Numbered from the stretch's first letter, positions 47,822 through 56,952 are shown. The stretch: DNA of 64,000 nt from Methylomonas rosea (GCF_024505055.1 NZ_JANIBL010000019.1:1-64000); one strand, 5' to 3'. The notes: generated by a model from the sequence alone, not told the origin. Numbers and translations: made by a program.

Positions 47822-49063
47822 GTGCTGATACTGAAACTGTTTCCGGAATGGTCGGCCCAGCTACCGTCGATACTGATGCGTTTCGGCTTGGCGCTGTTGC
47901 TGTCGCTGCCGATAACGCCGGCTGTCGGCGCCGTCGAAAACCGGGTCGATATTGAAGCCTTTGTGCGGGACGGTTGTCCGCATTGTCAACAAGCCGAACA
48001 GTTTTTGGCGATTTTACAAGGCGAGCAACCCGATTTAAGGATCGTCATTCGTAATATCTCGCAAACGCCAACCGCCTTGGAGCGATTGCAACAGATTAGC
48101 GAATCCCGGCAAGCCGGGCCAATCAGATTGCCGACATTTCTAGTACGGGGCGAATATATCGTCGGCTATTCCGAAGAAGCCGGCAGTGGCGGTTTGATTC
48201 GTAATGCCTTGCGTGCCGCTGTGCGGCAAGTTGAAGCGTCCGACGCGGAGGCCGGCAGTTGCGAAGTGCAGGTCAGCGAATCTTGCGATGTGCCGGTTAG
48301 CCGCCCAGCCGCGCCCGAACCGGACGTGTTTGTGGTGAATTTGTTCGGTAGGCGCATTGGTCTTGACGAGGTCGGCTTACCGGCTTTTACGCTGGCAATG
48401 GGTTTGCTGGATGGTTTTAATCCGTGCTCGATGTGGGTATTGATTCTGATGATTTCGATGCTGGCGCCTATGCAAAATCGGCCCAGAATGTTGGCGGTGG
48501 CCGGGGCTTTTGTGATGGTGGAAGGGCTGGCTTACTTTGTGTTTATGGCGGCCTGGTTGAATTTGTTTTTGTTGATAGGCTTATCGCGGGCGTCGGAATT
48601 GGTTATTGCCGGTATTGCAGTGTTGGCCGGCGCGATCAATCTGAAAGATTTTTGGGCGTTTGGCGTGGGTGTGTCTCTATCGATTCCCGCCTCCGCCAAA
48701 CCCGGCATATACAACCGAATTCGGCGGATCCTGCAAGCCGAAAATCTGGCGGGCGCAATGTTGGGTGCCGTGGTTTTGGCCTTTCTGGTGCAGATTGTCG
48801 AATTACTGTGTACGTCCGGGTTTCCGGCCCTTTACACCCGCATCCTCACCTTGCGGGAATTAACCGGGCTGGACTATTACGGCTACTTATTGCTGTACAA
48901 TCTGGCTTATATGTTGGATGACGTCATAGTGCTGGGTGTGGGCGTCGTCACTTTGAGTCAACATCGCTTGCAGGAAAAAGAAGGCCGTTGGCTGAAATTG
49001 CTTAGCGGCTTGGTGATGGTGGCTTTGGGACTTTATTTATTTTTGCGGGGTTTAGTCGAGTAG
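47822..49063 (+). CDS. Thioredoxin-like domain fused to DsbD/CcdA-like membrane domain
   Basis: 413 residues from a GTG preceded by GAGGAGG eight bases upstream; the longer frame from 47711 lacks such a site. A signal helix (FGLALLLSLPITPAVGA) leads to a glutaredoxin-like domain with CPHC (RDGCPHCQQAEQFL), then Cys-containing linker residues (GSCEVQVSESCDV). At least six membrane helices follow, with cysteines in GFNPCSMWVLIL and ELLCTSGFPALY, matching the paired membrane Cys of the DsbD/CcdA electron conduits. Likely transfers reducing power to the periplasm. The target is unknown. Confidence 0.82.
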   Translation: MLILKLFPEWSAQLPSILMRFGLALLLSLPITPAVGAVENRVDIEAFVRDGCPHCQQAEQFLAILQGEQPDLRIVIRNISQTPTALERLQQISESRQAGPIRLPTFLVRGEYIVGYSEEAGSGGLIRNALRAAVRQVEASDAEAGSCEVQVSESCDVPVSRPAAPEPDVFVVNLFGRRIGLDEVGLPAFTLAMGLLDGFNPCSMWVLILMISMLAPMQNRPRMLAVAGAFVMVEGLAYFVFMAAWLNLFLLIGLSRASELVIAGIAVLAGAINLKDFWAFGVGVSLSIPASAKPGIYNRIRRILQAENLAGAMLGAVVLAFLVQIVELLCTSGFPALYTRILTLRELTGLDYYGYLLLYNLAYMLDDVIVLGVGVVTLSQHRLQEKEGRWLKLLSGLVMVALGLYLFLRGLVE

Positions 49064-49151
49064 ATAGGCTGTTATCGGCGGGTTGCCGTTTGACACAGGC
49101 ATACTTTCAGACTATCACTTGCCTTAAAACCGAAACGATCTAGGAGAATTC

Positions 49152-49421
49152 GTGATTGATAACAAGCGCAGGCACCCGCGCCTAAAGCATCGTGCCAAAA
49201 TCAGAATGACGGTGCCGGCTTCAGCAGTGGCTGTGGTTGTGGATATGCGGGACTTTTCCGAAACAGGCTTGTTTTTACTCTGTGCCAACGAATTAATCCC
49301 GCCGATTGGCGCGCTAGTGGAAGTACAAACCACCGAATTCGACGATGCGCCGATACAAACTGCTATTGTCGTTAGGGTAGAACCGGACGTGGGGTTTGGT
49401 CTGGAGTTTGCGCCGCGTTGA
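49152..49421 (+). CDS. PilZ-domain protein
   Basis: 89 residues, essentially a single PilZ domain, a cyclic-di-GMP receptor. The RxxxR motif is RRHPRLKHR at residues 6-14 and the D/NxSxxG motif is DFSETG. GTG start with TAGGAG upstream. Single-domain PilZ proteins act on motility or secretion partners; no partner is adjacent. Confidence 0.9.
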   Translation: MIDNKRRHPRLKHRAKIRMTVPASAVAVVVDMRDFSETGLFLLCANELIPPIGALVEVQTTEFDDAPIQTAIVVRVEPDVGFGLEFAPR

Positions 49422-49943
49422 TCAGGCGGTCAGGTCTATAAGCTCGCCGTTACGGCTGGGCTGTTTTTGCGAATTTAATAATTCTCCGCGGGCTTTATTC
49501 GCCATCGCCGCAGCCTTGGCGGCGATGCTTTGATCCGGGCCTGATGGATTGGCCGGCGCTAATGCTGCACGGCGAATGGTGTCGGCTTTGCGCAGAGTCG
49601 CCTCCGGGTCTCCGGCAACCTCCGAGACGTCGATATTCACTTCACCGCCGGTGGCGTAACGTTGACCGTCCGGTCCCGTCACAAACGTAAAACGCGCACC
49701 ACTGACGGCGATACCGCCGGCGGCACTTAAATGAGCTTGTTCGTGAGCACGAACTTCCTGGTCGCGGGCTTTAAGTTCGGCAATTTGGCTTAGTTGTTCC
49801 GGAGTGTATTGGCCGGATTGGGCGCTTCCGCTTTTCGCGGTTTGGGCGACGGGTTGGACAGACGCAGCTTCGCCGGTCGCGGCCAAGCTGTGCCCTGTCA
49901 GCCGATATAGCGAGGTTTGATTGGAAGAGGCGGTGACCAGCAT
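49422..49943 (-). CDS. Putative metallopeptidase-like, SprA-related protein
   Basis: 173 residues. The centre carries VRAHEQAHLSAAGGIAVSG and FTFVTGPDGQRYATGGEVNI, the hallmark of a small family with an HExxH-like HEQAH motif annotated as SprA-related or putative metalloprotease. The N-terminal half is low-complexity and likely disordered. No signal peptide is evident. Actual peptidase activity is unproven. It abuts the PilZ gene end (convergent). Confidence 0.8.
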   Translation of the reverse strand: MLVTASSNQTSLYRLTGHSLAATGEAASVQPVAQTAKSGSAQSGQYTPEQLSQIAELKARDQEVRAHEQAHLSAAGGIAVSGARFTFVTGPDGQRYATGGEVNIDVSEVAGDPEATLRKADTIRRAALAPANPSGPDQSIAAKAAAMANKARGELLNSQKQPSRNGELIDLTA

Positions 49944-50085
49944 GTTGGGCCTCGAGCGGATTCTGTTAACTGGTTCTAAGAATACACCTTGACTTCATTC
50001 GAATTCAAGTCTTTGCATCATATTTAGCCTGAGTTGTGGCGGTAGGCGCAACGGTGGAAGTCTTGCCTATTTTTACTGCCTAGGG

Positions 50086-50113
50086 CCGTCATTCCCGCGG
50101 ATGCGGGAATCCG
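50086..50113. repeat. REP-like palindrome (ATTCCCGC type)
   Basis: ATTCCCGC (50091-50098), ggat, GCGGGAAT (50103-50110), preceded by ccgtc and followed by ccgg. A common REP type in proteobacteria, different from the other families here. It lies between the SprA-like gene and queG. Confidence 0.7.
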
Positions 50114-50178
50114 GTTTGTAATTTCACTCGGCTCCTGCCTGCGCTGGAAAGACGGTTATGAGTCATTAGAAGTTCCCG

Positions 50179-51258
50179 CTAAACGTTCAGACGGTCCAAT
50201 GTCTGTAAAGCCCACTGAATATGCTCGCGCACCATCTCCGAATCGTGACTGGATCTGTCAGCCAAGGCTGATATGGTCTCTGGCCTTGCTTGACCGTTGC
50301 CCAGCGCGACCGCGATATTGCGCAGCCAGCGCAAATGGCCGATGCGGCGGATCGCCGAACCTTCGGTTTTTTGCAGAAACTCGGCTTCGGTCCAATTAAA
50401 CAACTCAAGCAAAGTCGCCTGATCCAAACGATGCCGGGGTTTGAAATCGCTTTCCGCGCTAAGTTTGGCGAAGCGGTTCCACGGACACACCAATTGGCAG
50501 TCGTCGCAGCCGTAAATCCGATTCCCCAGCAAGGGCCGAAACTCGACCGGAATGCTGCCATGCAATTCGATGGTTAAATAGGATACGCAACGGCGGGCAT
50601 CGACTTGATACGGGCCGACGATGGCTTGCGTGGGGCAAATATCCAGACAGGCCCGGCATTGCCCGCAATGATTGTTGGCTGGCTGATCGCTGGGCAAGGC
50701 CAGATCGGTATAAATCTCGCCCAAAAAAAACCAGGAGCCGGCCCGGCGATTGATCAAATTGCTGTGCTTGCCTATCCAGCCCAGCCCGGCTTTCTCGGCG
50801 ATGGCTTTTTCCAGCACCGGCGCGCTATCGACAAAGGCCCGATAGCCGAACGGGCCAATCTCAGCGCTGATTTTGTCCGCCAGTTTTTGCAATCTATTAC
50901 GCAGCAGTTTGTGATAATCCCGGCCCAATGCGTAGCGAGATACGAAAGCGGCCGCCGGATCATCCAGTAGCCGTTGGCTGGCGGCGGGTAGTTCCGGCAA
51001 ATAATCCATCCGCGCCGAGATAATGCTACGCGTGCCTTCCTGCAATAAAGCCGGCCGGCTACGTTTTAAACCGTGCGCGGCCATGTATTGCATCTCGCCG
51101 TTAAAGCCCTGGTCCAGCCAATGGTGCAGATGCCGTTCGGCGTCGTTCAGGTTGGTATCGCTGATGCCGATCTGCTGAAAACCCAATTCCTCGCCCCACT
51201 GCCTGATGCGTTGGACAAGCGCTGTGAAATCTTCGGTTTGGTGGGGCGGACTGTTCAA
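50179..51258 (-). CDS. queG: Epoxyqueuosine reductase
   Basis: 359 residues, catalyses the final reduction of epoxyqueuosine to queuosine in tRNA using cobalamin and two [4Fe-4S] clusters. The ferredoxin motifs are CGQCRACLDICPTQAI and CDDCQLVCPWNRF. N-terminal LGFQQIGISD, YLPELPAA and FVDSAPVLEKAIAEKAGLGW-IGKH are family markers. Length is usual. Confidence 0.95.
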   Translation of the reverse strand: MNSPPHQTEDFTALVQRIRQWGEELGFQQIGISDTNLNDAERHLHHWLDQGFNGEMQYMAAHGLKRSRPALLQEGTRSIISARMDYLPELPAASQRLLDDPAAAFVSRYALGRDYHKLLRNRLQKLADKISAEIGPFGYRAFVDSAPVLEKAIAEKAGLGWIGKHSNLINRRAGSWFFLGEIYTDLALPSDQPANNHCGQCRACLDICPTQAIVGPYQVDARRCVSYLTIELHGSIPVEFRPLLGNRIYGCDDCQLVCPWNRFAKLSAESDFKPRHRLDQATLLELFNWTEAEFLQKTEGSAIRRIGHLRWLRNIAVALGNGQARPETISALADRSSHDSEMVREHIQWALQTLDRLNV

Positions 51259-51282
51259 TCTAACGGAACCTTAGGCAAAATG

Positions 51283-51350
51283 TGTAGGGTCGAATTTATT
51301 CGACCTTAGGCTTTTAAGCAACGGACAGGCCGAATAAAGTCGGTCCTACA
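51283..51350. repeat. REP pair (BIME), TGTAGGGTCGAA type
   Basis: TGTAGGGTCGAATTTATTCG-ACC at 51283-51305 and an inverted relative GGCCGAATAAAGTCGGTCCT-ACA at 51328-51350. Each is itself palindromic (GGTCGAAT/ATTCGACC). Located just upstream of queG, so possibly in its leader. Confidence 0.7.
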
Positions 51351-51425
51351 TCCTGCATTAGAACGGGTGATTTTATAAAAAGTCTACCTGAACATTTTTG
51401 ATAAACGGCGATTCACCCTTTCCGG

Positions 51426-52007
51426 TTATTTGTCTTCTTTCTTATCAAATACCCCGCTAAAACTAAAGCCGATATCGATTTTGCCGATTTCTTCGATCAC
51501 TTTTTGGCTCAATTCATCCACCGGCTTATCGGAAAACACTGCATAGCGCATCAAGTTTTCCGTATAAGTTTGTTTGTCTTTGTATTGGCTGTAAAACGCG
51601 AACATCAATGCGGCGATACCGGTCACCGTGGTTTGCACAATCGCCGATTTATACCACTCGCGCTCGCCCAGCCGGTCTTTCAACAACACCCCCAGCGAAG
51701 GCCAGAGAAACACCGCCACCGCCGAAACCAATGACAGCCAGAAAAACACTTTATTTAAAATCGCATAACTTCTGGCTTTGACATAAAGATCGTAAATCAA
51801 CACCAACTTGCGCTCTTCGTCTACTGTTGTAGGTTTGGCTTCGCCTGCCGGGCCAGTTTTACACACGGCGGTTTTGGCGTAATCCATCAGCAATTTCGCG
51901 CTGGTTTGATTGGGATTGAGGATGTTGATGACATCCTTATCGCAGGATTCCGACGCGCACCCGCTCAGCGCAATCAGTGCTACGATGATCAACAGAAACT
52001 GACGCAT
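51426..52007 (-). CDS. Lipoprotein of unknown function with two membrane helices
   Basis: 193 residues. Lipobox LSGC gives cleavage before Cys18. It is followed by a polar region, then KVFFWLSLVSAVAVFLWPSL and IVQTTVTGIAALMFAFYSQY, probable membrane helices. Such a mix of lipid anchor and helices is unusual; alternatively the first segment is an uncleaved helix. No known domain was recognised. Confidence 0.65.
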   Translation of the reverse strand: MRQFLLIIVALIALSGCASESCDKDVINILNPNQTSAKLLMDYAKTAVCKTGPAGEAKPTTVDEERKLVLIYDLYVKARSYAILNKVFFWLSLVSAVAVFLWPSLGVLLKDRLGEREWYKSAIVQTTVTGIAALMFAFYSQYKDKQTYTENLMRYAVFSDKPVDELSQKVIEEIGKIDIGFSFSGVFDKKEDK

Positions 52008-52331
52008 GGTTTTGCTCCCTATCGATTTAGCGGGGCAATTGTGACATAAGCGGCTTGATGGATTGTGCGTAATATTATGTCCGGGGAGGTTGGATAAAGT
52101 ATTTTCCGGAAGCCTTCTTCTGCGAGCGGATGTCCAGACCTTCTAGTAATCGGCAAAACCGACAGTAACGTGACAATCGCTCTAGTTTTACCTATGTCCG
52201 CAAATTGGCCATGCTCTGTGGTTAGGTTTGCGGATGTAGGTTGCATTGAATGATAATGAAACCCAGCCTAAGGCTCTATTTAATTTCTCGTCAAGTCCAA
52301 TATTGGCTGTCAATCCGACCCTTATACACTT
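52008..52331. other. Intergenic, no gene seen
   Basis: About 320 bp. Short ORFs on the minus strand lack ribosome binding sites and look spurious. It must carry the promoter of the two-gene cassette and perhaps that of the lipoprotein gene. No terminator or RNA gene identified. Confidence 0.4.
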
Positions 52332-52742
52332 ATGGCTACTGAATTTAGCAATCAGCAAATAGACCAGCCAATCGTTATCGCGGACGTAATGAACGGCCAA
52401 ACGATTGCAATGTTGCAACCCGTTTATCCATTGACGGAAGCCGATTTCCTTCGATTGGAAGGGCGCCCTACCATCACATCTGCTGGCGCAGCAATGATCT
52501 TCTCTGGTGTCGTTGGCTATGCGATCGGTCTAGGTCCGAAGCTGGAGTCAATTATCACAGGTCAAGAGCCGATTCTGAACAATGGTGAGGTTAAGACAAT
52601 TGCTGGCTGGAGCGCCATTGCACTGCTCTTCTACTTATTCGGCCTTTTCTTACCGAATCAACGAACCAACGTCATGAAAAAGCTTTCCTCTCACTTCAAA
52701 GCCACCAAGTCGTCAACTCACGTCATTGGAGGTGGAAAGTGA
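52332..52742 (+). CDS. Unknown cassette protein 1 (two-helix membrane protein)
   Basis: 136 residues, unrecognised. The N-terminal 50 residues are soluble (QQIDQPIVIADVMNGQTIAM). Two membrane helices follow, TSAGAAMIFSGVVGYAIGLG and WSAIALLFYLFGLFLP, with about 25 residues between them, and then a basic tail ending THVIGGGK. The stop overlaps the GTG of the second protein. Codon usage looks less typical of the neighbours. Together with its partner it is bounded by intergenic gaps, suggesting an acquired two-gene cassette. Confidence 0.65.
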   Translation: MATEFSNQQIDQPIVIADVMNGQTIAMLQPVYPLTEADFLRLEGRPTITSAGAAMIFSGVVGYAIGLGPKLESIITGQEPILNNGEVKTIAGWSAIALLFYLFGLFLPNQRTNVMKKLSSHFKATKSSTHVIGGGK

Positions 52743-53191
52743 TCACCAAACCAAATTTGCCTTCGACTTATGAGCCCTACCAACATCTCACTTTATGCTC
52801 AAATCACCTCATCGGTGGAGGCCACCTAATCCAGATTGGTGGATCTTTACCGCTACTAATTGGTAAGGGCGCGATCCCTCAGGTTTGGCTTCAAGCTCCG
52901 ACCGATCCATCGGGTAAGGTCTTTGCGTCACTTGTTTCTGCATCTGTAGCTGCGCACCCAGCCGTATCGGTATCCACCGATGACGGAGCACTTCTTGTCT
53001 ATGCGGGAGGACAGTTGGTGCTTCGAGTTCGCCAGACCAATGATCAAGAAGCTGAAGTTGAGGCACTTGACCTACGCCCAATCGGCTTCAACATCTATGG
53101 TGATCGAAAGTCCCTTAATGCGGGGGGCATGCTCATGTCTGATAATACGGTTGCAGGCGGCGGTACGTTCCTAGCGTTCGGTGGGGGCTAA
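52739..53191 (+). CDS. Unknown cassette protein 2 (soluble, Gly-rich)
   Basis: 150 residues, starting at a GTG overlapping the previous stop (GTGA). No family recognised. It is beta-rich by pattern, with Gly-Gly turns (LIGGGHLIQIGGSLPLLIG, VAGGGTFLAFGGG at the very end) and hydrophobic strands such as GALLVYAGGQLVLRVRQ. The C-terminal GGG parallels the GGGK end of the partner. No signal peptide, no catalytic motif spotted. Possibly a cytoplasmic partner of the membrane protein; a toxin-immunity or defence role is a guess. Confidence 0.65.
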   Translation: MITKPNLPSTYEPYQHLTLCSNHLIGGGHLIQIGGSLPLLIGKGAIPQVWLQAPTDPSGKVFASLVSASVAAHPAVSVSTDDGALLVYAGGQLVLRVRQTNDQEAEVEALDLRPIGFNIYGDRKSLNAGGMLMSDNTVAGGGTFLAFGGG

Positions 53192-53342
53192 CTGGTTATT
53201 CAATAGGGCATTGAGCGAATAACTGGTAACCAAAAGCAGCAGATCGAAATTAGAGGTTGGCCGACGTATTTGCCGGAGCACCCATTTAATCAATCCCAGT
53301 AAACGCAGATACAAAAATCTATTGATTTCCCAAGGCTAAGCC

Positions 53343-54806
53343 ATGCAAACACCCTCAAACAAACTCTACTGCACAGCCCAAATCCGTGAGGCCGAGCGCT
53401 ATGCGATTGACGAACTGGCGATACCGGGTCGGGAGTTGATGCGCCGGGCTGGTTACGCGCTGTTCGAGCAAATACGGCGGCGTTGGCCGGAACAAAGCAC
53501 GATCACAGTGTTTTGCGGTGCTGGCAATAACGGCGGGGATGGTTACGATGTTGCGACGCTGGCCTTGCAGGCAAATTATCAGGTAACCGTTTACTCGTTG
53601 ACCGATCCAAATGGTTTGCCTGGCGATGCGCTTAGTGCCTATCAAGATTTTTTACAGGCTGGTGGCAGTGTCAGCGACTTCGAAGCCGGACAATCCCAAC
53701 TGTTAGGCGTTATAGTCGATGCCTTGTTCGGCATCGGCTTGAGTCGTGATGTAGGTGATGCTTATGCGTTAGCCATTGCTGCAATCAACGCTTCGGCTTG
53801 TCCGGTGGTTGCTGTGGATGTGCCATCCGGTTTGCATGCCTACACCGGCTCGGTATTGGGTTGTGCGGTCAAGGCTGACGTGACGGTGACCTTCATCGGT
53901 TTGAAGTGCGGGTTGTTTACCGGAGAAGCGGCTGAGTATTGCGGCGAGATCGTTTGCAGTACTCTGGATATAGAGGATGCTGTTCTCGCGGCAATGCCGC
54001 CGTTCGCGCTGTTGTTGGATAAAATCGACTTGCCGCGCCGCGCGCGCATCGCCCACAAAGGCCATTTCGGGCATGTGTTGTTGGTTGGCGGCAATCTGGG
54101 TTATACCGGGGCGATACGTTTGGCGGGCGAGGCGGCCTTGCGTTCCGGCGCCGGTCTGGTTAGCATCGCCACCCGCGCCGCGCATGGCGGCTTTATTAAT
54201 ATTGGTCGACCGGAGTTGATGTGTCATGGCGTGGAATGCGGGGAAACCCTGCAAGCCTTGCTGCAAAAAGCCAGCGTGGTGGTAATCGGTCCGGGTTTGG
54301 GCCAGGACGATTGGGGCCGAGAGATGTTTAATACCGTTTTGGCCAGCGATAAGCCGTGCGTGCTTGATGCCGATGCATTGAATTTGCTCGCCGAGCAGTC
54401 GCTGAGGCGCGAAAATTGGATATTAACGCCGCATCCCGGCGAAGCGGCACGTTTGCTGGGATGCAGTACCAGGCAAATCTCCGCCGACCGCTTCGCGGCG
54501 TTGGCGGACATTCAAAACCAGTATGGCGGCGTTTGCTTGTTAAAAGGTGCCGGGACGCTGATCAGCGGCGGCGACACGGTCTATGTCGGCACCACCGGCA
54601 ACCCCGGCATGGCTAGTGGCGGCATGGGCGATGTGTTGTCGGGTTTGATCGGCGGCTTGTTGGCGCAGGGCGTGAGTTTGGATGAGGCGACACGGTTGGG
54701 TGTTTATGCGCACGGCGAAGCGGCCGATAGTCTGGCTTTGGAATTTGGCGAGCGAGGCTTGCTGGCCGGCGATTTGCCGGAACGGATCAGGAAATTATTG
54801 AATTAA
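53343..54806 (+). CDS. nnr: Bifunctional NAD(P)H-hydrate epimerase/dehydratase
   Basis: 487 residues that repair hydrated NAD(P)H. The N-terminal epimerase (NnrE/YjeF_N) shows FCGAGNNGGDGYDVA and VDALFGIGLSRDV. The C-terminal ADP-dependent dehydratase (NnrD) shows ARIAHKGHFGHVLLVGGNLG, LDADALNLLAEQ, TPHPGEAARLLG and TTGNPGMASGGMGDVLSGLI. It is first in the nnr-tsaE-amidase-mutL-miaA run common in gammaproteobacteria. The end overlaps tsaE by one base (TAATG). Confidence 0.95.
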   Translation: MQTPSNKLYCTAQIREAERYAIDELAIPGRELMRRAGYALFEQIRRRWPEQSTITVFCGAGNNGGDGYDVATLALQANYQVTVYSLTDPNGLPGDALSAYQDFLQAGGSVSDFEAGQSQLLGVIVDALFGIGLSRDVGDAYALAIAAINASACPVVAVDVPSGLHAYTGSVLGCAVKADVTVTFIGLKCGLFTGEAAEYCGEIVCSTLDIEDAVLAAMPPFALLLDKIDLPRRARIAHKGHFGHVLLVGGNLGYTGAIRLAGEAALRSGAGLVSIATRAAHGGFINIGRPELMCHGVECGETLQALLQKASVVVIGPGLGQDDWGREMFNTVLASDKPCVLDADALNLLAEQSLRRENWILTPHPGEAARLLGCSTRQISADRFAALADIQNQYGGVCLLKGAGTLISGGDTVYVGTTGNPGMASGGMGDVLSGLIGGLLAQGVSLDEATRLGVYAHGEAADSLALEFGERGLLAGDLPERIRKLLN

Positions 54807-55276
54807 TGAACATCACTCTGGAAACCCCCGAAGATACCGAGTTGCTGGGTGCCGCACTGTGGCAAGCCTTGCCGGAAAAATGTCTACTGTTTTTGTACGG
54901 CGACTTGGGCGCCGGCAAGACCACACTGGTACGCGGCTTGTTACGCGCAGCCGGCCATCAAGGTGCGGTGAAAAGCCCGACTTACACCTTGGTCGAAGAA
55001 TACGAAGTCAACGGCCGGCGCTTGTTTCATTTTGATTTGTATCGGTTGAAAGATCCGGAAGAACTGGAATGGATGGGCATGGACGATTATCTGAATCAAA
55101 ACGCGTTGAGCTGCATCGAATGGCCGCAAATGGGCGCGGGGTTTCTGCCCAAGGCCGATCTGGAAGTAAGGTTGAATTATTTTCAGCAACAACGCGCCGC
55201 TGAAATCAATGTGTTAGCAAAAAATCGGCTAAACGGTATAAAACTAAACTGGAAAAACAATAACCTACTGCTATAA
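54806..55276 (+). CDS. tsaE: tRNA threonylcarbamoyladenosine ATPase TsaE
   Basis: 156 residues. P-loop in LYGDLGAGKTTLVRGLLRAA, with KSPTYTLVEEY, FHFDLYRLKDPEELEWMG and CIEWPQ as the family signature. It works with TsaB and TsaD in making t6A37 on ANN-decoding tRNAs. It overlaps nnr and is 26 bp before the amidase start. Confidence 0.96.
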   Translation: MNITLETPEDTELLGAALWQALPEKCLLFLYGDLGAGKTTLVRGLLRAAGHQGAVKSPTYTLVEEYEVNGRRLFHFDLYRLKDPEELEWMGMDDYLNQNALSCIEWPQMGAGFLPKADLEVRLNYFQQQRAAEINVLAKNRLNGIKLNWKNNNLLL

Positions 55277-55302
55277 TTTCAACGAAGTTGTCACTAGTGG
55301 AA

Positions 55303-56868
55303 ATGTGGGGTATGCAGCAGATGTTTAGAATTTTCTGGATATGGGGTTTGTTATTACCCACGTTTTCCGCATTCGCGGCTCAGACTGAACTGGGTGCGGT
55401 CACTTACTCATCGGCCAATCAACTGTTGGTCAACCTGCCGAGCACGGTCAAGCATCACGCGTTTGTGTTGAAAAGTCCTAACCGTCTGGTCGTGGATTTT
55501 GTCGATGCCAAAATGACGCAGGGTTTGAATCAACCGGCTGCGGATCATCCGCTGTTTGGCTTTGCCCGTAGCGCGATGCGTAATAACAAGGATTTGCGTA
55601 TCGTCGTCGAATTGAAATCTGATGCCGACGCCAAAGTAGCCATGGTCGGCAAGAATCTGCAAATCGATTTGGCCGCAAAAGATCAGCCGGCGCAGCCGCA
55701 ATTAACGGCTAAGACAGCGGAAAGGGCGTTTACTCCTGTCGCGGCGGTTAAAACTGAAAAACCGGCAGCCACATCAGTGATAGCCGTTGCCGAAAAAGCC
55801 GATAAATCCAGCAAAAAATCCGAGACCACTGCCAAACCTGTCGCGGTCAAATCCGTTGCAAAAGCCAAGGGCCGCAATATTATCGTTGCTATCGATGCCG
55901 GCCACGGCGGTAAGGACGTCGGTGCGCAAGGCGCTAACGGCACTCAGGAAAAAGACGTGGTATTTGCGATTGCCAAGAGTCTGCAAGGGATGGTCAACAG
56001 CCAGCCGGGCATGAAAGCGGTGATGATTCGCGACGGCGATTATTTTGTGAAATTAAATGAACGCCGCCGCATTGCCCGGGCCGCCAAAGCCGATTTGTTC
56101 GTTTCCATTCACGCCGATGCGTTCAGTGACAGTCAAGCCCATGGCGCATCCGTCTATACCTTGGCTAGCAACGGTGCTTCCAGCGCCGGCGCGGGTTGGT
56201 TGGCTGCCAGCGAAAACGCAGTGGATGGCGGTGCCGGCGAGGACAGGGATGACACCCTGACCTCGGTGTTGATGGACTTATCCAACAAAGCCGCGAAGGA
56301 AGCCAGTCAGAATGTCGGCAACAAGGTTTTAAAAAGCGTGAAAAGCGTCGGACATTTGCACAGAAGCGCGGTGCAAAAAGCCGGTTTCGTGGTGTTGAAG
56401 TCTGCGGAAATTCCGTCGATTCTGGTGGAAACCGCCTTCATTTCTAATCCGGAAGAAGAGCGTCGTTTGAACACCAAGGCCTATCAAAATAAAATGGCGT
56501 CGGCAGTGTTTAGCGGGATTGTCGGCCACTTTAAACAATATGCGCCGGCCGATACGATGATGGCGCAGCTAAATCGTTCCGGCAAATCCAAAGCGGTGCA
56601 ATTGGCCGCACTGGATGTGGATGACAAAGAACCGTTGGCTAAAGCAAAAGTGGAGCAAAAACCGGTGTTGGCGGCTAGAGAACTGGACGCTGCTCCGACC
56701 GTGGTGGCGAGCAATGCCGGCACGCATCATGTGATCAACCGCGGCGAAACGCTGTCCGGCATAGCCCAACAATACGGGATCAGTATGCGGGCTTTGCGTA
56801 TGGCCAATGCGATGAACGACGGCAACGTGCGTATCGGCCAAGTGTTGCAGATTCCGCGAGACAGCTAA
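55303..56868 (+). CDS. N-acetylmuramoyl-L-alanine amidase (AmiC/AmiB type)
   Basis: 521 residues, periplasmic, cleaves stem peptides from peptidoglycan during cell division. Signal peptide (FWIWGLLLPTFSAFA), AMIN domain (about 25-120), a linker rich in Lys/Ala, Amidase_3 (zinc ligands in AIDAGHGGKDVGAQG, DLFVSIHADAF and ETAFISNPEEERRL), and a C-terminal LysM (HHVINRGETLSGIAQQYG). A frame-extending TTG at 55288 is less likely than ATG at 55303 or 55312. Terminator downstream. Confidence 0.94.
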   Translation: MWGMQQMFRIFWIWGLLLPTFSAFAAQTELGAVTYSSANQLLVNLPSTVKHHAFVLKSPNRLVVDFVDAKMTQGLNQPAADHPLFGFARSAMRNNKDLRIVVELKSDADAKVAMVGKNLQIDLAAKDQPAQPQLTAKTAERAFTPVAAVKTEKPAATSVIAVAEKADKSSKKSETTAKPVAVKSVAKAKGRNIIVAIDAGHGGKDVGAQGANGTQEKDVVFAIAKSLQGMVNSQPGMKAVMIRDGDYFVKLNERRRIARAAKADLFVSIHADAFSDSQAHGASVYTLASNGASSAGAGWLAASENAVDGGAGEDRDDTLTSVLMDLSNKAAKEASQNVGNKVLKSVKSVGHLHRSAVQKAGFVVLKSAEIPSILVETAFISNPEEERRLNTKAYQNKMASAVFSGIVGHFKQYAPADTMMAQLNRSGKSKAVQLAALDVDDKEPLAKAKVEQKPVLAARELDAAPTVVASNAGTHHVINRGETLSGIAQQYGISMRALRMANAMNDGNVRIGQVLQIPRDS

Positions 56869-56880
56869 TAATCTAATCTA

Positions 56881-56908
56881 AAACGGGGCGAATCATTTCG
56901 CCCCGTTT
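56881..56908 (+). terminator. Rho-independent terminator after the amidase gene
   Basis: AAACGGGGCGAA (56881-56892), loop tcat, TTCGCCCCGTTT (56897-56908): perfect 12-bp stem ending in Ts, 12 bp after the stop codon and just before mutL. Confidence 0.8.
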
Positions 56909-56952
56909 CATTTCCATCCGCTAAAATACGCGCTTTTCCCCGAGCGCAGCCA

